Assembly (NCBI GenBank): GCA_003550325.1
Contig: QKWP01000072.1
Span: forward strand, 168,441 to 232,440
Direction of reading: 5' to 3'
Source of the DNA: Gigaspora rosea
Taxonomy: Eukaryota > Glomeromycota > Glomeromycetes > Diversisporales > Gigasporaceae
DNA: 64,000 nucleotides
Made by a program: the position numbers and the translations under genes. Positions within the stretch are counted from its first letter, which is position 1, and each line of letters opens with the position of its first letter. The notes below the pieces were generated by a model, which was not told the DNA's origin, searched no databases, and worked only from the letters and a program-made list of their open reading frames with translations. Of the stretch, positions 23,388 to 35,393 are shown in pieces.

Positions 23388-24830
23388 TACTGTACTTACC
23401 TGCTGGTAAAAACACAAAGAGAAAAACAATAAACAAAACAAAGCTAAGTAAATAAACCAATAAATAAAGTAAAAAAGCACTTTTTTTTATTCTTTTTTTT
23501 TTATTCAAATTTGAAATAACAAATTTTTTTTATTATTTATTTGTTTTTGATTTTTTTTAATGCTATTTAATTAAATAATAATATTTTTTTATTTATATAT
23601 TTTTTTCAAAAAAAATTAAATTATTTAAATATTTTTTAAATTATAGTTTATAACTACTGCTTTTTTTTATTCTTATTATTTTTTAAATTTTCTTTTTTTT
23701 TATTTTATTTTTTTTCATTTTATCTTATTTTTTTAAATTATCGTTTATTTATTTTTATTATTCCTTTTTTTTTATTATTATATATTTTTTTTAAATTATC
23801 AGTTTTTTTTTTACAGAAATGATATCGCACCTGTGGTGTTCAGCACCAGTAATATGAAATTTGTATAACATGCAAATAAAAATAAAACCAAAAACTAAAT
23901 TTCGATTAATATTAGGGTTAGGGTTAAGGCCTGGGCTGGAACAGGGGCATTGATTATACCAAAATTTTACGAGGAATTTTTTTTGTTGGAGACTCAAAGA
24001 TAATTTCATAAACAAATTTTTGCGTTCTATTCATTTTTTAAAAAATATCCAAAAATTTGCGTTACACCTGATTTTCATAATACACTCTACAGCTTGTAAT
24101 AAAATATAGTGGTATTGAACACTAGTAGTGTAATTTAACAATACCGTTCTTTTAAATTTACTTTTTATCGATTTTTTTTTTGATTTTTTTTTAAATTATC
24201 AATTTTTTTTAATTTACTTTTTATTGTTTTTTTTTATAAATTATTGATTTTTTTTATATTATCATCATTTTTTTATTTTTATTTTTTTTAAATTATTGCA
24301 GTTTTTTTTATTTTTTTTTATATTATCAGTTTTTTTTTATTTTTTTTATCATTAATTTATTTTTTTATATTTTTTTCTTTATTTTTTTATTTAATTTTTT
24401 TTTAAAATTGATCCTTTTTTTATTATTAATTTAATTTTGTTTTTAAAATTGTTCCTTTTTTTATTATTAATTTAATTTTTTTAATTTTTTTTATTTAAAT
24501 TTTTTTTTATTTTTTTAATTATTGTTTTTTTATGTATTGTTTTCTTTTTATTATTATTATTAATTATTATTATTTTTTCAGTTCTTTTTTATTCTTTTTT
24601 ATTTAATTTATTTATTTTATTTTATTTTTTTGTTATATTTATTATTTATTTAAGTTTGTCCTCTGGATCTAGATCTAAATTAGATTTAGATTATTTGTAA
24701 GATTTTTTAAAATTTTTTAAACGATTCTTAATTTTTTTCTATTTTTATCATTTATTTAATTATTTTATTTCTTATTTAATTTTTTTAGTTTTTTTTGTAT
24801 AAATAATAATTTTTTATTTTTTTTGGAGCC
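23388..24830. repeat. Long T-rich low-complexity tract
   Basis: 1.4 kb dominated by T runs with sparse ATTAT and TTATC words. Between 23820 and 24130 lies a more complex island with TTAGGGTTAGGG at about 23915, but no gene. Confidence 0.8.
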
Positions 24831-24929
24831 CGGCCTTTAATAACGCTTTTTCTCATAGTGATCGCTATATAACCAAACGAAAAATAATAACAACTAAAAA
24901 AATACAGACTTTAACCTAATGATATCATG

Positions 24930-25157
24930 AGTTTTACTAGAATCCGAAGACACTAGAACTAAAGATAAGTTTCTTGTTTTATTTATTTATTTATTATTAT
25001 TTACTCTTTACTTTCTTTTATTTAGGCTTGTGCTTTGGTGAAGTGCTGAAATTGGATGCCAAGAATGAATTGAATACCGAGAAAGTAGATGAGGAATCCA
25101 TTAGAGCCGTTGTTGGAGCAGTTATTAGAGCCGTCGTTGAAGCTATTGTTGGAGCTA
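24930..25157 (+). repeat. Dispersed repeat family A, copy 2, left part
   Basis: Matches 640-850: ACTAGAACTAAAGATAAGTT, AGTGCTGAAATTGGATG, GATGAGGAATCCATTAGAGC and repeated GTT GGA GC codons. A 78-codon frame reads VDEESIRAVVGAVIRAVVE. The copy is interrupted at 25157 and resumes at 27433. Confidence 0.75.
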
Positions 25158-25435
25158 GTGAATTGACTCGATTATATGATACTCGATCATTGATCGACTT
25201 AGGTCAATGATTGAGCACCAATTAATAGGCTCGAGCAACAATAGGTCAATTAATGATCGATTATACTGATCGATCAAATAAGTATATATTTGATCGATCA
25301 AAATGTTTTTAATATGATTAGAAAAATGTAAGATTTTAATGGGGATTGTGCATCAAATGACCAATAGGGTTTCAGAGTTAACTTATTTTGAAGTTCAAGT
25401 CCTATTTCCATTTTGAAATTTCAAAGAATTATAAC

Positions 25436-25600
25436 CATCGCTTAAAATTTTTTTAAATTAATATATCATCAATTAAATTTTTTTTAATAATTATCATCGC
25501 TTAAATTTTTTTTTTAAAAAAAAATCTTTAATATATCATCGCTTAAAGTTTTTTAAAAATTCTTTATATCATTTAAATTTTTTTTAAAAAACTCTAGTAT
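25436..25600 (+). repeat. ~50-bp tandem units
   Basis: Three to four imperfect units of ATATATCATCGCTTAAATTT followed by T and A runs. Confidence 0.6.
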
Positions 25601-26237
25601 ATATTTATTACTTATTATTATATAAAAAAGCTTACAAGTAAAAATAAATAGGATCCATAGATCACTTATTTTAAACAAATACATCGCTAATTTAATTCGA
25701 AATTAGAATCCTGAACCTTAGTCTGAAATCTTCTAATATATTAATTGTTAAATAATTGTCACATAGTTTTGAAAAAAAATGAAGGATCGGGTCAGCAAAA
25801 GGTAATATGAAAGATGACATGAGTGTCTCACATCAGTGTCATAAGGTCGTAAGGGTCAAATTGGAATCAGGTGTTGATATGGTGTGATTTTAGTATCGAT
25901 GATGGAATGATTAGTTATTGATTAATTAAAAATAGAAAAGTATGATAGAGAAATAAATAAAAATTAGTCTTTATAAACATACAAAAGAGTAACTCTCGTA
26001 TACCCGAATTAGGCTTACCTCTATAAAATGTCCATCCATCACGCTATTTACCAAACAGAAGATTAAACATAATATTTCCTATTCGTGCGAAGTGATAGGA
26101 TATCACTTGATCGAAAAGTAGAACAGCCTTCACCTCAACAACACCATTACAGGTAAGAACATCGCATGTGATAATCAGAAAATGGTGCAGAAGAAGGGGA
26201 CGGCGTGGGAAGATCAATGACAGCAATAGTATAATTA

Positions 26238-26348
26238 GTGCTCGGCACAATCAAGATCAACTAAAACAAAATATAGTATTGGATCATTTGGTGTCCGACT
26301 TAGTCACAAGTATTTGACTGTCAAATTTTGGTTGATTGTGCCGAGCAC
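26238..26348. mobile_element. Mariner-like MITE (111 bp), TA-flanked
   Basis: GTGCTCGGCACAATCAA at the left is inverted exactly at the right end, with TA immediately outside each end. Too short to encode protein. Nested inside the 2.27 kb element. Confidence 0.85.
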
Positions 26349-26614
26349 TAGGTATAATGCATGGAATTACAAATTGGAAGGTTCAAGTAAGTATAAGAAT
26401 TGGTAACGACGTAGCCAGATCTGCAGGTGCTTGAACTTAAATTCGCGCAACCTGCCCAACTCGCTCCAAGATGAAGACACTTATTCTATTGTTTCTTCAC
26501 TTCAGGCACATTTCTTCACTTAAAGCCAGCTTGCTTCAGCAGGAAGGGAATAACCCCACCAGCTTCAATCCTACGGCGACTTCGCTTCTCAATCATGATT
26601 CTACAAATTTCAAC

Positions 26615-26635
26615 AAAAGCGCCTCCGGCGCTTTT
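26615..26635. other. Perfect 9-bp GC-rich hairpin
   Basis: AAAAGCGCC-TCC-GGCGCTTTT. It stands out in AT-rich DNA and would form a stable stem in RNA. No adjacent gene explains it. Confidence 0.7.
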
Positions 26636-26989
26636 CATGAGATTATATAAATTTATTGATCATTTTCGTACCTCATATCATAATTATTTTTGGTGTTACG
26701 AAATCTCTCTAATGGTGTTACGTAGTCACCTGTGTAATGATCACATACGTACGTATGTACGTATTTGATATGATTGTTAAATAAGTAGCTGCGCAACACA
26801 GTTGCGCAAACCAGGAACGGTGAAATATGAAATTTAAAGGAAACTTTGAAATTGTGTTAGACTTATACATGTTATAGACACTATTTCGGTTTTGACGAAT
26901 ATATTTTGGCATTGAATTTTGATATGAAAGCTCTAAAATTTCGCAGCAATCTCATTAAAAATAAGTGCTGAAATACTCTACAGCTTGCA

Positions 26990-27165
26990 TAAAGTCACAG
27001 GCATAATTCTATAACCTGTATAATAATTATTATAAGTTTAAAGCGCAATTGATTTATATCTATCTATTAAATAAATATAATAAACAACGAAATATTCAAA
27101 TAATGTTCTTATTTAAATATATGATGCAGACAAGCATTACACCGGGTAATGCTAATTCTTTATAA
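26990..27165 (+). repeat. Fragment of repeat family B
   Basis: Shares TTATAAGTTTAAAGCGCAAT, AATAAATATAATAAAC, ATGTTCTTATTTAAA and the GGGTAATGCTA block with 13330-13790, more diverged. Confidence 0.75.
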
Positions 27166-27432
27166 TCCCAGTAATTAAGTTGCAGTCTATAGAATGTATA
27201 GCTGTTGTTAAGAAGGAATCAGAATCACGAAGGTTATACAGCTGCCTAATTTTTAATTTGATAATCGATCAATGATTACCCAATGATTGATTGATTATAT
27301 GTGCTCGAGCTTATAAATTATATGCTTGATCGATTATACTCAATTAAATAACATAATCGATTTTTGATCGATCATTGAAAAATTTTTTAATCAATCATCG
27401 ATCAACAATTTTTTTGTCGAGTCAATTCACTA

Positions 27433-27979
27433 GTTGGAGCCATCGTTGGAGCTATCATTTAAGCTGTCATTGGAACCATTGTTGGAACCGCAGTTGAAGC
27501 CAGCCTTAGAATTTTGTAAAGTCGCGTTTAGATTGATGGATTACTCGTCATTTTGGTGATTTGGTAGTTTTTTCATTTTCTTTAGCATTTTTTCATAGAT
27601 TCTTTCATAGATTCATTGTTTTTAGTTGAGTTCACAATAGGTTTTTCATCAGTTTTCGCGTGTTTCTATGGCACTTGTATGGTAGTTTCTCTATAGTGGT
27701 TATGGTATCTCTACAGTAATTTGTGTGGTGTCTCTATGCGATTGTGTGTGTTTTTTAGCATTTTTATAGTATCTCTATGGCATTTGTGGTAGTCTTTATG
27801 GTATTTGCGCAGTGGTGTCTCCATGGTGTTTATGTGGTATTTGTATAGTATCTTTATATTTGTGTGTGTCCTTAAGGTTTTTTGTAGCATCTTTTGTAAA
27901 ATGTTTTGTGGTTTTTTTTAATAAAAATATATATTTTTACATTGTTAAAATATATAAAAAATTAGCTAGCATTTAGTAT

Positions 27980-28032
<53 letters not shown>

Positions 28033-28069
28033 TAATAATTAATAATAATAATAATAACAATAACAATAC

Positions 28070-28123
<54 letters not shown>

Positions 28124-28310
28124 GAAGAGCATATAGTTTATTTTTTATAATCTGCGCAGATTATTGAATTGTTAATTGTTAAAGATCTGCGCAGAAAATT
28201 AAAAAATTTCTTTAATGATCGCTGGCAGGGTCGCAGATCTGCATTAATTTTTAATAATTGTTTTTTTTAGAAATTTGCACAGAGCTGCACTAAAAAAACT
28301 TTCCCGATGT
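27433..28310 (+). repeat. Dispersed repeat family A, copy 2, right part
   Basis: Continues the GTTGGAGCC codon repeat, then a G/T-rich minisatellite (27640-27850; TCTCTATGGCATTTGTG-like units), a TTAGCTAGCATTTAGTATTT block and the tail CTGCGCAGATTATTGAATTG, matching the order in copy 1. Confidence 0.75.
27986..28122. repeat. (AAT)n microsatellite
   Basis: About 45 TAA units with a few AAC and AATT interruptions. Confidence 0.97.
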
Positions 28311-28319
28311 AGGTTAAAC

Positions 28320-30437
28320 TAGCAAATATGAATTTTTAAAAAAAAATGTATAAAATTTAAAAAGCTATGTAAAGCTGAGTTTTTTAAAACAAGTAGCCCA
28401 TAAGCTAAAATATTATTAAAAAATATTTAATTAAGTAGTTAATTTTAAAAATCAATAGATAATTAAGTTTAATCATATACTAAATCTAGTACAATGTACT
28501 AGATCTAGCACAGGTAAATCCTATCCATTAATGATTAAAAGATTTCTATAATATAATTATAAAAATAATATAAATAATTAATTTCAAAGATATCCTATTA
28601 AATATAAAAAAATTTACATATATACTATTAATAATTTATTGATTTTTAATTATAGTAAAAAATTGTTTTAAATTTGGTGTGCAAATCTTTTTGCACCAGA
28701 CCATAATATATTAATTAAAGAAGTTGATTAGATTAGAATAAATCCGTTTTAGTTCCTTCGCTCTATTAATATATTTAAACCCTTCGTTCTGACCTTGAAC
28801 GAGAGACTTCGACCTCCCCTTCCCTTCGAATTCTCAATTCCTAAATAAAATATTATATTATGACAGTTATTATTATATTTAATAAATAGAGTCGAGTCTT
28901 CATCACGTTAAATAAAAGAAATAGTTATTTGACAACTTCTCGTATCGTCATATACGTTTAGTTGTGCCTCTTTTGATAAGCCTTGTAAATCCTCTTGAAT
29001 AAGTCGTTTGTCCGACATAATACTAACCTACCAAATCGCCCAGTTTATAGTCGTCATGCTGTAAACGTGTTAGTCTGCTGAATTAGTTTAAGAGGTGTGA
29101 CACCGGGAGTTAATCCGTTTCAGTATCAATTATGCTTAAATCAAAGGATAGCTGCGTGACATGTGATGCCACCCAGAACCAGTACGATCACGTTTTGCAT
29201 GTAAAAAAATAATGTCATGTTACGACATTAGTCAGGAAATTACAGATTTAACATCATATGAATGTTCGAAAATGTCACAATAGTCACAACTTTCAAAAAT
29301 ACTGTATCGCAATAATTACCTGTTAAAGATTTCCGATAATAAAGAATGTCGTAATAGGAATGCAATGATCAACATTTGAAAACGTTCTTGCTTTATCATT
29401 AAATGACATGTGACAATAAAATCATCATATTAGAAATTGAAAATTCCAAAAATGAACAATCGAAAATCATTACTCCTACCAAACTGGGGATTTTTTAAAA
29501 AATCAGCATAACGATAAGCGACATCAAAAAAGTTGAAGGAAACCTTACCACAGTCCATGTTACAAGCAAAATGTGATCGTACTGGTAATGCCAAGAAATC
29601 ATGCAATAAAATTACACCAACGCGCATCAACCGATACTAAAATATAGATTATTAAACCGCATGTAAATTAAAATTACATAGTGAATATATGTCTCACCAT
29701 CTTGAACTATACCATAAACGGTAAAAAAGGGATAACCATAGTATTAATACCTTCTAAAACGTGAAAAAATATAGCGCACCAAAAAGTTGTAACGGAACCA
29801 TCCCTCCACATTTCATGTGATCGTACTGGTATAACTGCATCCACAAGTTAATAAATCTCCGGTGCATCAAACTGTATCATGCGTATCATATTTTTATAAC
29901 CTTTTTTGGGCTTTTAGACGATACACGAAATCACATGGAACTTCTATCCAATCAGATGCTCAGAATCGCCACTCCACTTAAAACTTCGTACTTTGTACTC
30001 CATTCCTGGTATTCTTTTTGCACAAGCATACGTAATTTAAATAGAAGAGTTGATTCGGTCATAACTTTTGTGAATTCTTAATATACTAACTTTAGAATAA
30101 ATTCATAGGTTTTAATAACTCTGATTAAAAAAAAAATTATGTGAATTTAAAAATAATTAAATTTGATCGATTTGCCAAATCTTACATATAATGCAACTCA
30201 CATGAAAATGAGGGCAATATCACAAATATTAGCTTGAATTGATTGTCATAAATAATTAGAAGAATTAAAATAATTTTTATATTAATCAATGTATATGGAT
30301 TAAAGTTGAGAAGATTTTTTGAATGAAATATTGAATATAAAAAGAACAAATATTTTCCTGCTGAAAAAAAATAAAAAAACCCCCAAATTTCTTTCAAAAA
30401 TCCAACAATTTCCACATTAGAAAAAAATTAATCGATA
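28320..30437. other. Intergenic; thrice-repeated coding-like motif
   Basis: No gene supported. A short string CGATCGTACTGG-like occurs three times: as CCAGTACGATCACG at about 29178 (plus) and as GTGATCGTACTGG at about 29574 and 29818. Each reads P-V-R-S on the strand where it is CCAGTACG, with FAC following in two. These may be decayed copies of one exon; one lies in a 66-codon minus frame (29430-29630). Confidence 0.4.
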
Positions 30438-30845
30438 ATGTTGAAAACTAGAATTATTGCTACCTTTATTGTTCTTTTTGCATTCATTTTTAACAATTTA
30501 CATGCAACTCCTCTTCCTCGTGCTGTTGGTGACAAAATTATCGCCACATTAAAAAAACTTAATGGTACAGTTGTGTATGCACAAGTTGGAGATTTTAATT
30601 GCACTCTTCATGGAGAATTCAATGAAGGCTTCGATGAAAACGCTCCAGATCGTTACTTTTTAGAATATGTTGGATTAAACCCAAGAAATTCATTCAAAAC
30701 TCTTGATATACCTATTCACCCACCCAAAGCCGGTCCCTATGAATCTTCTGGCTTTTTTGGTTGTATTGAGGGATTTACTGGTGCTAACATTACGATTTAC
30801 AAAGATGACACTGTCCTTGATTCGGCAATATTCGTTAAAGAATAA
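30438..30845 (+). CDS. Small secreted protein (135 aa), unknown function
   Basis: An uninterrupted frame of 135 codons starting at the first ATG after a stop-rich AT leader. Residues 1-23 form a classic signal peptide: basic N-end MLKTR, a hydrophobic core IIATFIVLFAFIF and an A-x-A-like cleavage region HA at 22-23. The mature part of about 112 residues has just two cysteines (55 and 109), which could form one disulfide, and three N-glycosylation sequons (NGT 42, NCT 54, NIT 117). No transmembrane segment, repeat or Kex2 KR site is seen. Codon use is more balanced than the flanking DNA, supporting a real gene. I do not recognise the domain. A short beta-rich extracellular protein is suggested by the alternating polar/hydrophobic pattern. 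A role at the plant-fungus interface is possible but only inferred from secretion. Confidence 0.8.
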   Translation: MLKTRIIATFIVLFAFIFNNLHATPLPRAVGDKIIATLKKLNGTVVYAQVGDFNCTLHGEFNEGFDENAPDRYFLEYVGLNPRNSFKTLDIPIHPPKAGPYESSGFFGCIEGFTGANITIYKDDTVLDSAIFVKE

Positions 30846-31284
30846 GAAAAAAGTTCTTAAGCATTCAAAAAATTTCTATTGACAGTTATACTTGTAAAAT
30901 TGGTTTAATTTTAATATGAGACTCTAATTATAATATAAATTTCTTTCATTATAATGATTTGTAACCTTATTCAGTCAGAACCAAAAATTTTGACAATATA
31001 AAAACGCTCTGAAAATATCAAGTATATATTTAGGCTTGAGTTTGTGTCTACGTTAAAGAGTTGCTACATTTTAGGAAGTTTATCTCACTGTATATCTTCA
31101 TATTTTTCAATGGTCTTAATAATATTTATTCTATATATCAAACATGAATTATAATAAACCATGCTTGATCAAAATTTTGTGATAACTTCTATTGCATCCG
31201 ACATTTTCTTAATTCTTTATTGGCAAATTGCATAACTTGTCAGTTTTATAAGACAATATAATAACTACATCTTATTATTATCGG

Positions 31285-31700
31285 TGTGGCAAGTAAGTTT
31301 TGTAACAAAATTTTTATGCAAATTAATAATAGAATTATAATAATTCTAATACAAACTAACTCAACCTTAACTAAATACCATTGTCACTTGAATAGCAAGT
31401 AATTTTTACTGTAGTTCATGGGTAGAAATCACGATAATTCTGATTAAAAATTAATTCAACATTAGCTACATACTATGTCTTACTGAAGCAGCAAATTCTG
31501 TAACAGGATATTTTAACACACATGATGGAAATTATGATAATTCCTAACTCACCACATCTTATGATTACTAGAGTGGTAAGTAGGTTTTTAAGAAATATTT
31601 TTATGGCAACCCATGATTGAAATATGACAATTCAGATTCAAATTAACTCAACTTTAACTTCATTAATATTGTCTCTAAGTAAAAGCTAGTTATAATTAAA
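31285..31700 (+). repeat. Satellite C, array 1
   Basis: Diverged tandem units of ~90-105 bp, each with AAGTTTTGTAACA..TTTTTA, (C)TCATGATAGAAAT, AATAATTC(C/T)AATACAAACTA and ACTCAACCTTAACTACATA blocks, about four units. The same unit forms arrays at 50955-51605 and 52545-52880. Confidence 0.75.
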
Positions 31701-33031
31701 TTATACTAACTATACTTGGCGACAGAATTAATTTCAGGTTAGTGCGGCTATAAAATCAGCAATAATAAAGTTTGTATTGCGTAATTTTTGAATTTATTAA
31801 TGATTTTATAAAAATACAAGTTCCTTATTAGTTAATATAAATAGATGTTTATTATTCATATTATATAAAATTTTAAAAAGGGTTATGTTAAACAAAGAAT
31901 CAAATTGATGTGGTCCTAATTGACTGCAAAATAGACTTGCTAAAATTATTTCTCTCCGAATTAAGTTTTCTATGAAGTAATTATTGGTGAGTTGGTCGAA
32001 ATCGAGTGAACCTGATATTTTTATTTTAGTTTAATATATCTAACTGCTAATCAAAAATATTGCAGGTACGTACGTAATTAATATGCTCTATTCCATTTTG
32101 AAGAATTAACCAAATTTGACCACTATAATCAAATATTATTGCTATAAGTACGTACGTACTACTAAATGATGATTATTAGATTATGGCTAGGACAGTACAG
32201 CAATTATTTAACGTTTTTATTGGTCGTAAGATTCAAGTGTGTGAAAAACTCTAATATTTAAATATCTTCCCTTTATAATAAAATTATCGTCTGTCACGAG
32301 CCCTGTTCATTTTTACTAATTATTTTAATAATGGGAGAATAAGGCAAGCATTATTGATTTACTGTATTTCGAATTACAGAAATTAAGTCTCATGACTAAG
32401 GAGAAAATTTCGTTTCAGGGTAGAATGAAATTCAATTAGTAGATCAAATAAGTTAATAAAATTATTAGAAACATTTTTGGTTTAATTAAGTCAGTAGTTT
32501 GTATTTATCCTTTTAATGAATGGTTCATAATTATTGTAAAGGACGAATTGTATTACTTTTTTCGTAGGTTTGTGATATCAAAATGTATAATCTATCATCA
32601 CTTTTTTGATTACCGGGGAAATAATAGCAGATGGATAGAGAAACAGATCAGTATAATATAGGCCGATTTTTAAAACCTATGCCATACCTGATCTGTATAA
32701 TGTCCAGATCATCACCCATACTATAATGGTTTGCGAAATACTGGTCATACCATACCATTCTGGTCATTCACAACATACTGATCTTCTGGAATCTCTTATG
32801 TGGGTAAAATACCCATTTTAAAATCCGTACCATTCTGCTTTTGTATTTTATATATTAATATTAGGTTAGGAATTCAGGAATTAAAGCTGATCAACATGGT
32901 ATTATGTTTTAAATAGGTATTTTACACCTTATATCAGACCGATCAGCTCACCCATACCATACTGATCTTCTGTAATCCCACACTGAGTCTCATATTTAGG
33001 TTAAATTAACTGGCAATCATAGCAATAATTT
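31701..33031. other. Intergenic; possible foldback at 32643-32985
   Basis: AGATCAGTATAATAT at about 32646 is nearly inverted near 32965 (ATACCATACTGATCT), and CATACTGATCTTCTG occurs twice (about 32774 and 32957). This may be an old MITE, but no target duplication is seen. No gene. Confidence 0.4.
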
Positions 33032-33350
33032 GGGGTGGCAATCAATTAATCGACAATCATTCACTGACATAACATTTCACCGACAATTATTCACCGACAA
33101 GTTCATTTTACCGACAGTTTATTTCATCGAAGCTCATTTCACCGACAAAGTAATTCTGGTCATTGTCGTTAGGGTCAGGGTAGAATTAGGTAGAATTAGG
33201 GCCAAAGTTAGGGAGCTTTTTGAAAAAAAAACTTGTCGGTGAAATGAACTTCGGTGAAACAAACTGTCGGTAAAATGACCTTGTCGGTGAGTATTTGTCG
33301 GTGAAATGTTATGTCGGTGAAGTGATTGTCGGAGAAATAATACGAACCCC
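33032..33350. mobile_element. Foldback MITE (319 bp) with 8-bp target duplication
   Basis: Two ~115-120 bp arms made of CACCGACAA-type words pair with each other: GGGGT ends, CGACAATCA, TGACATAACATTTCACCGAC, TTTTACCGACAGTTT. AATAATTT flanks exactly at 33024-33031 and 33351-33358. The ~70 bp spacer has TTAGGG-like words. The 8-bp duplication suggests a hAT-type transposase in trans. Short frames on both strands are artefacts of the repeats. Confidence 0.88.
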
Positions 33351-33358
33351 AATAATTT

Positions 33359-34774
33359 ATTATTAAATGTATTTGAAAACAATATATACACCACATGCAT
33401 CTCTTATTGGTGTATTACTGTGCTGATTTTTCAATAACAAGTCATTTATTCAATTAGATTCGGCCAATTAGCGTTTACTGATTGAAATATTCGAAATAAA
33501 CCATATTATTATGAATTTCTTATTTATGATGATTTATTTAATTGATAATCAATTTCTTATTAAAGTGCCTTATTAAAATTAATGCAACTGATTTTGATAA
33601 TGATCTAACTTAGAACTTGGTCCATTACTCGTTTCTTATTAAATTTAAATTATACGTATTCAAAGGATTTACTTCAAGTTTAGCGTACAATGGGTAACAG
33701 ATCCAAGACTTAATCTATTTTTTTTTCACAAAATTTAGATTAAATGTTGTCACTTTATCTGAATTTAAAGTTGTAGGGCGCCGCTGACACCCTACTTACA
33801 CTTATATAATATTAAATTTTATGTTCCTCACCTGACTTCGTTCAATCATATGATATTACGTACGTACCGTACATACAATTTCAAAGTACAGTAACACGAT
33901 ATCAAATCCGGCATGCACATGTACGTAAAATATCAGTATGTTACACCAGCACATCGCTTTAACATGGATTTTTAACGCCAAATCAAACGCAAGATTTGTT
34001 TATACCATTCTACACTCCGTTATGCACTTTCCTGGTATTCCGGTATTTGATGTTTTATTTATGCACTTTTGAGGAATTCTTCTCCTTTTTAATAGTTATT
34101 TTCCATTATCTTATAGATACAATCACTACTCGATAAGCGAAAATTTTTGAGCGTTATTTCTCTCGCGCAGTGCAGCTCTGCATTTCGATACGCTGCTCTT
34201 GCGCATTTGCTAGCGCTATCCTCTACAATCGGTTGAAATTTATGTCAAAAAAGCTAACACGATGAAAATCAATTACCAATAATTAACATCAATCCGACAA
34301 AAATTTCCTATAAAAATAATTAAGCGTAAAACCAAGCTAACTAATGCGTTTCACGACATATTTAATTAGTGCAATTCCGAAAGACAATAATAAAAAGACA
34401 TTTTCGTCATGCACATCGAGAAAAAAGCTGCCAAAACGATGTTTGGTTAAATAATTCTCATAAAATAGAAAGTTTAGTACTATGTGATGTGATTAAGTGC
34501 AGAAATTCACGGTTTAACTGCGTTTAGCACAATGTATGGGAAATCGGAGTTGTCATAAGTTTTGCATTAGATGAATGCCATTCATATGTCTTCACAAAGA
34601 CAATTCTATTGTCTCTTACAAAAATGGTGTAATTATCTAGTAAATCTTAAAAAGTTTTATTATTATATTATATAGTGATATAGTGAATATTCATTATAAT
34701 GGATAGAAATTCCCAGTCCGATAAATTATAGTATTTCCTTGTAAAAATTAACATCATAGTGAGTTTAGCTCTCT
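33359..34774. other. Intergenic, nothing recognised
   Basis: AT-rich DNA with TACGTACGTAC words at about 33860 but no supported gene, repeat or RNA. Confidence 0.6.
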
Positions 34775-35023
34775 GAAATTTATGATATTATATATATATT
34801 GCACCAAACTAGAAAAAGATAAACCAATAATTATATTATCTAAAATTTGCATAATTCAAGAACACTAAATTGTTCTCTATTTTAACTAATCAACAATTGA
34901 AATTTATGATATTATATATATATTGCACCAAACTAGAAAAAGATAAACCAATAATTATATTATCTAAAATTTGCTATAATTCAAGAACACTAAATTGTTC
35001 TCTATTTTAACTAATCAACAATT
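34775..35023 (+). repeat. 124-bp recent tandem duplication
   Basis: GAAATTTATGATATTATATA at 34775 recurs at 34899. The two units differ by only about one inserted base and a terminal change, so duplication is recent, or the assembly has doubled it. Confidence 0.93.
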
Positions 35024-35211
35024 AAATATTTATAAACTAAATTATTTTAAACTACTATATTAATAAAAATAATTTTTTATTATTTTATATATTTATATAG
35101 AGAACATACTTTTGAAACTTAATGTTTTCAAAAAAATTTAATAGAGAACATCTTAAATTTTGTAAATGTTCTCATGAGAACATGAGAACATAAGATTTCC
35201 AACACTGGGTG

Positions 35212-35393
35212 TAACTAGTGAAACTAGTAATACTAGTAATACTAATGATACTAATGATACTTGTGATACTGGTGAAACTTGGTAATACTGGTAATACTGG
35301 TGATACTGGTAAAGTTTGTGATACTGGTGAAATTGGTAAGACTGGCGATACTAGTGATATTGATAAAACTGGTAATACTGATAATGTTTAAAA
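35212..35393 (+). repeat. 9-bp minisatellite array (GATACTGGT type)
   Basis: About 20 units of (A/G)(A/C)TACTGGT or ACTAGTAAT variants with period 9. Confidence 0.9.

Larger units (their letters stand above)
25158..27430. mobile_element. Non-autonomous DNA transposon (2.27 kb) inserted in repeat A
   Basis: GTGAATTGACTCGA at the left end is exactly inverted as TCGAGTCAATTCAC at the right, with TA on both outer sides (25156-25157 and 27431-27432). Subterminal regions are packed with TCGATCATTGA and TTGATCGATCA words on both ends (25190-25310 and 27255-27410), a likely transposase-binding arrangement. The GTTGGAGC codon repeat of the host element continues on each side, which marks the insertion clearly. 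The interior carries a smaller MITE, a fragment of repeat family B and no transposase frame. Confidence 0.75.

Noticed and set aside
27986-28122. CRISPR-like array
   Set aside because: Pure trinucleotide microsatellite with no spacers; the same applies to the 9-bp arrays.
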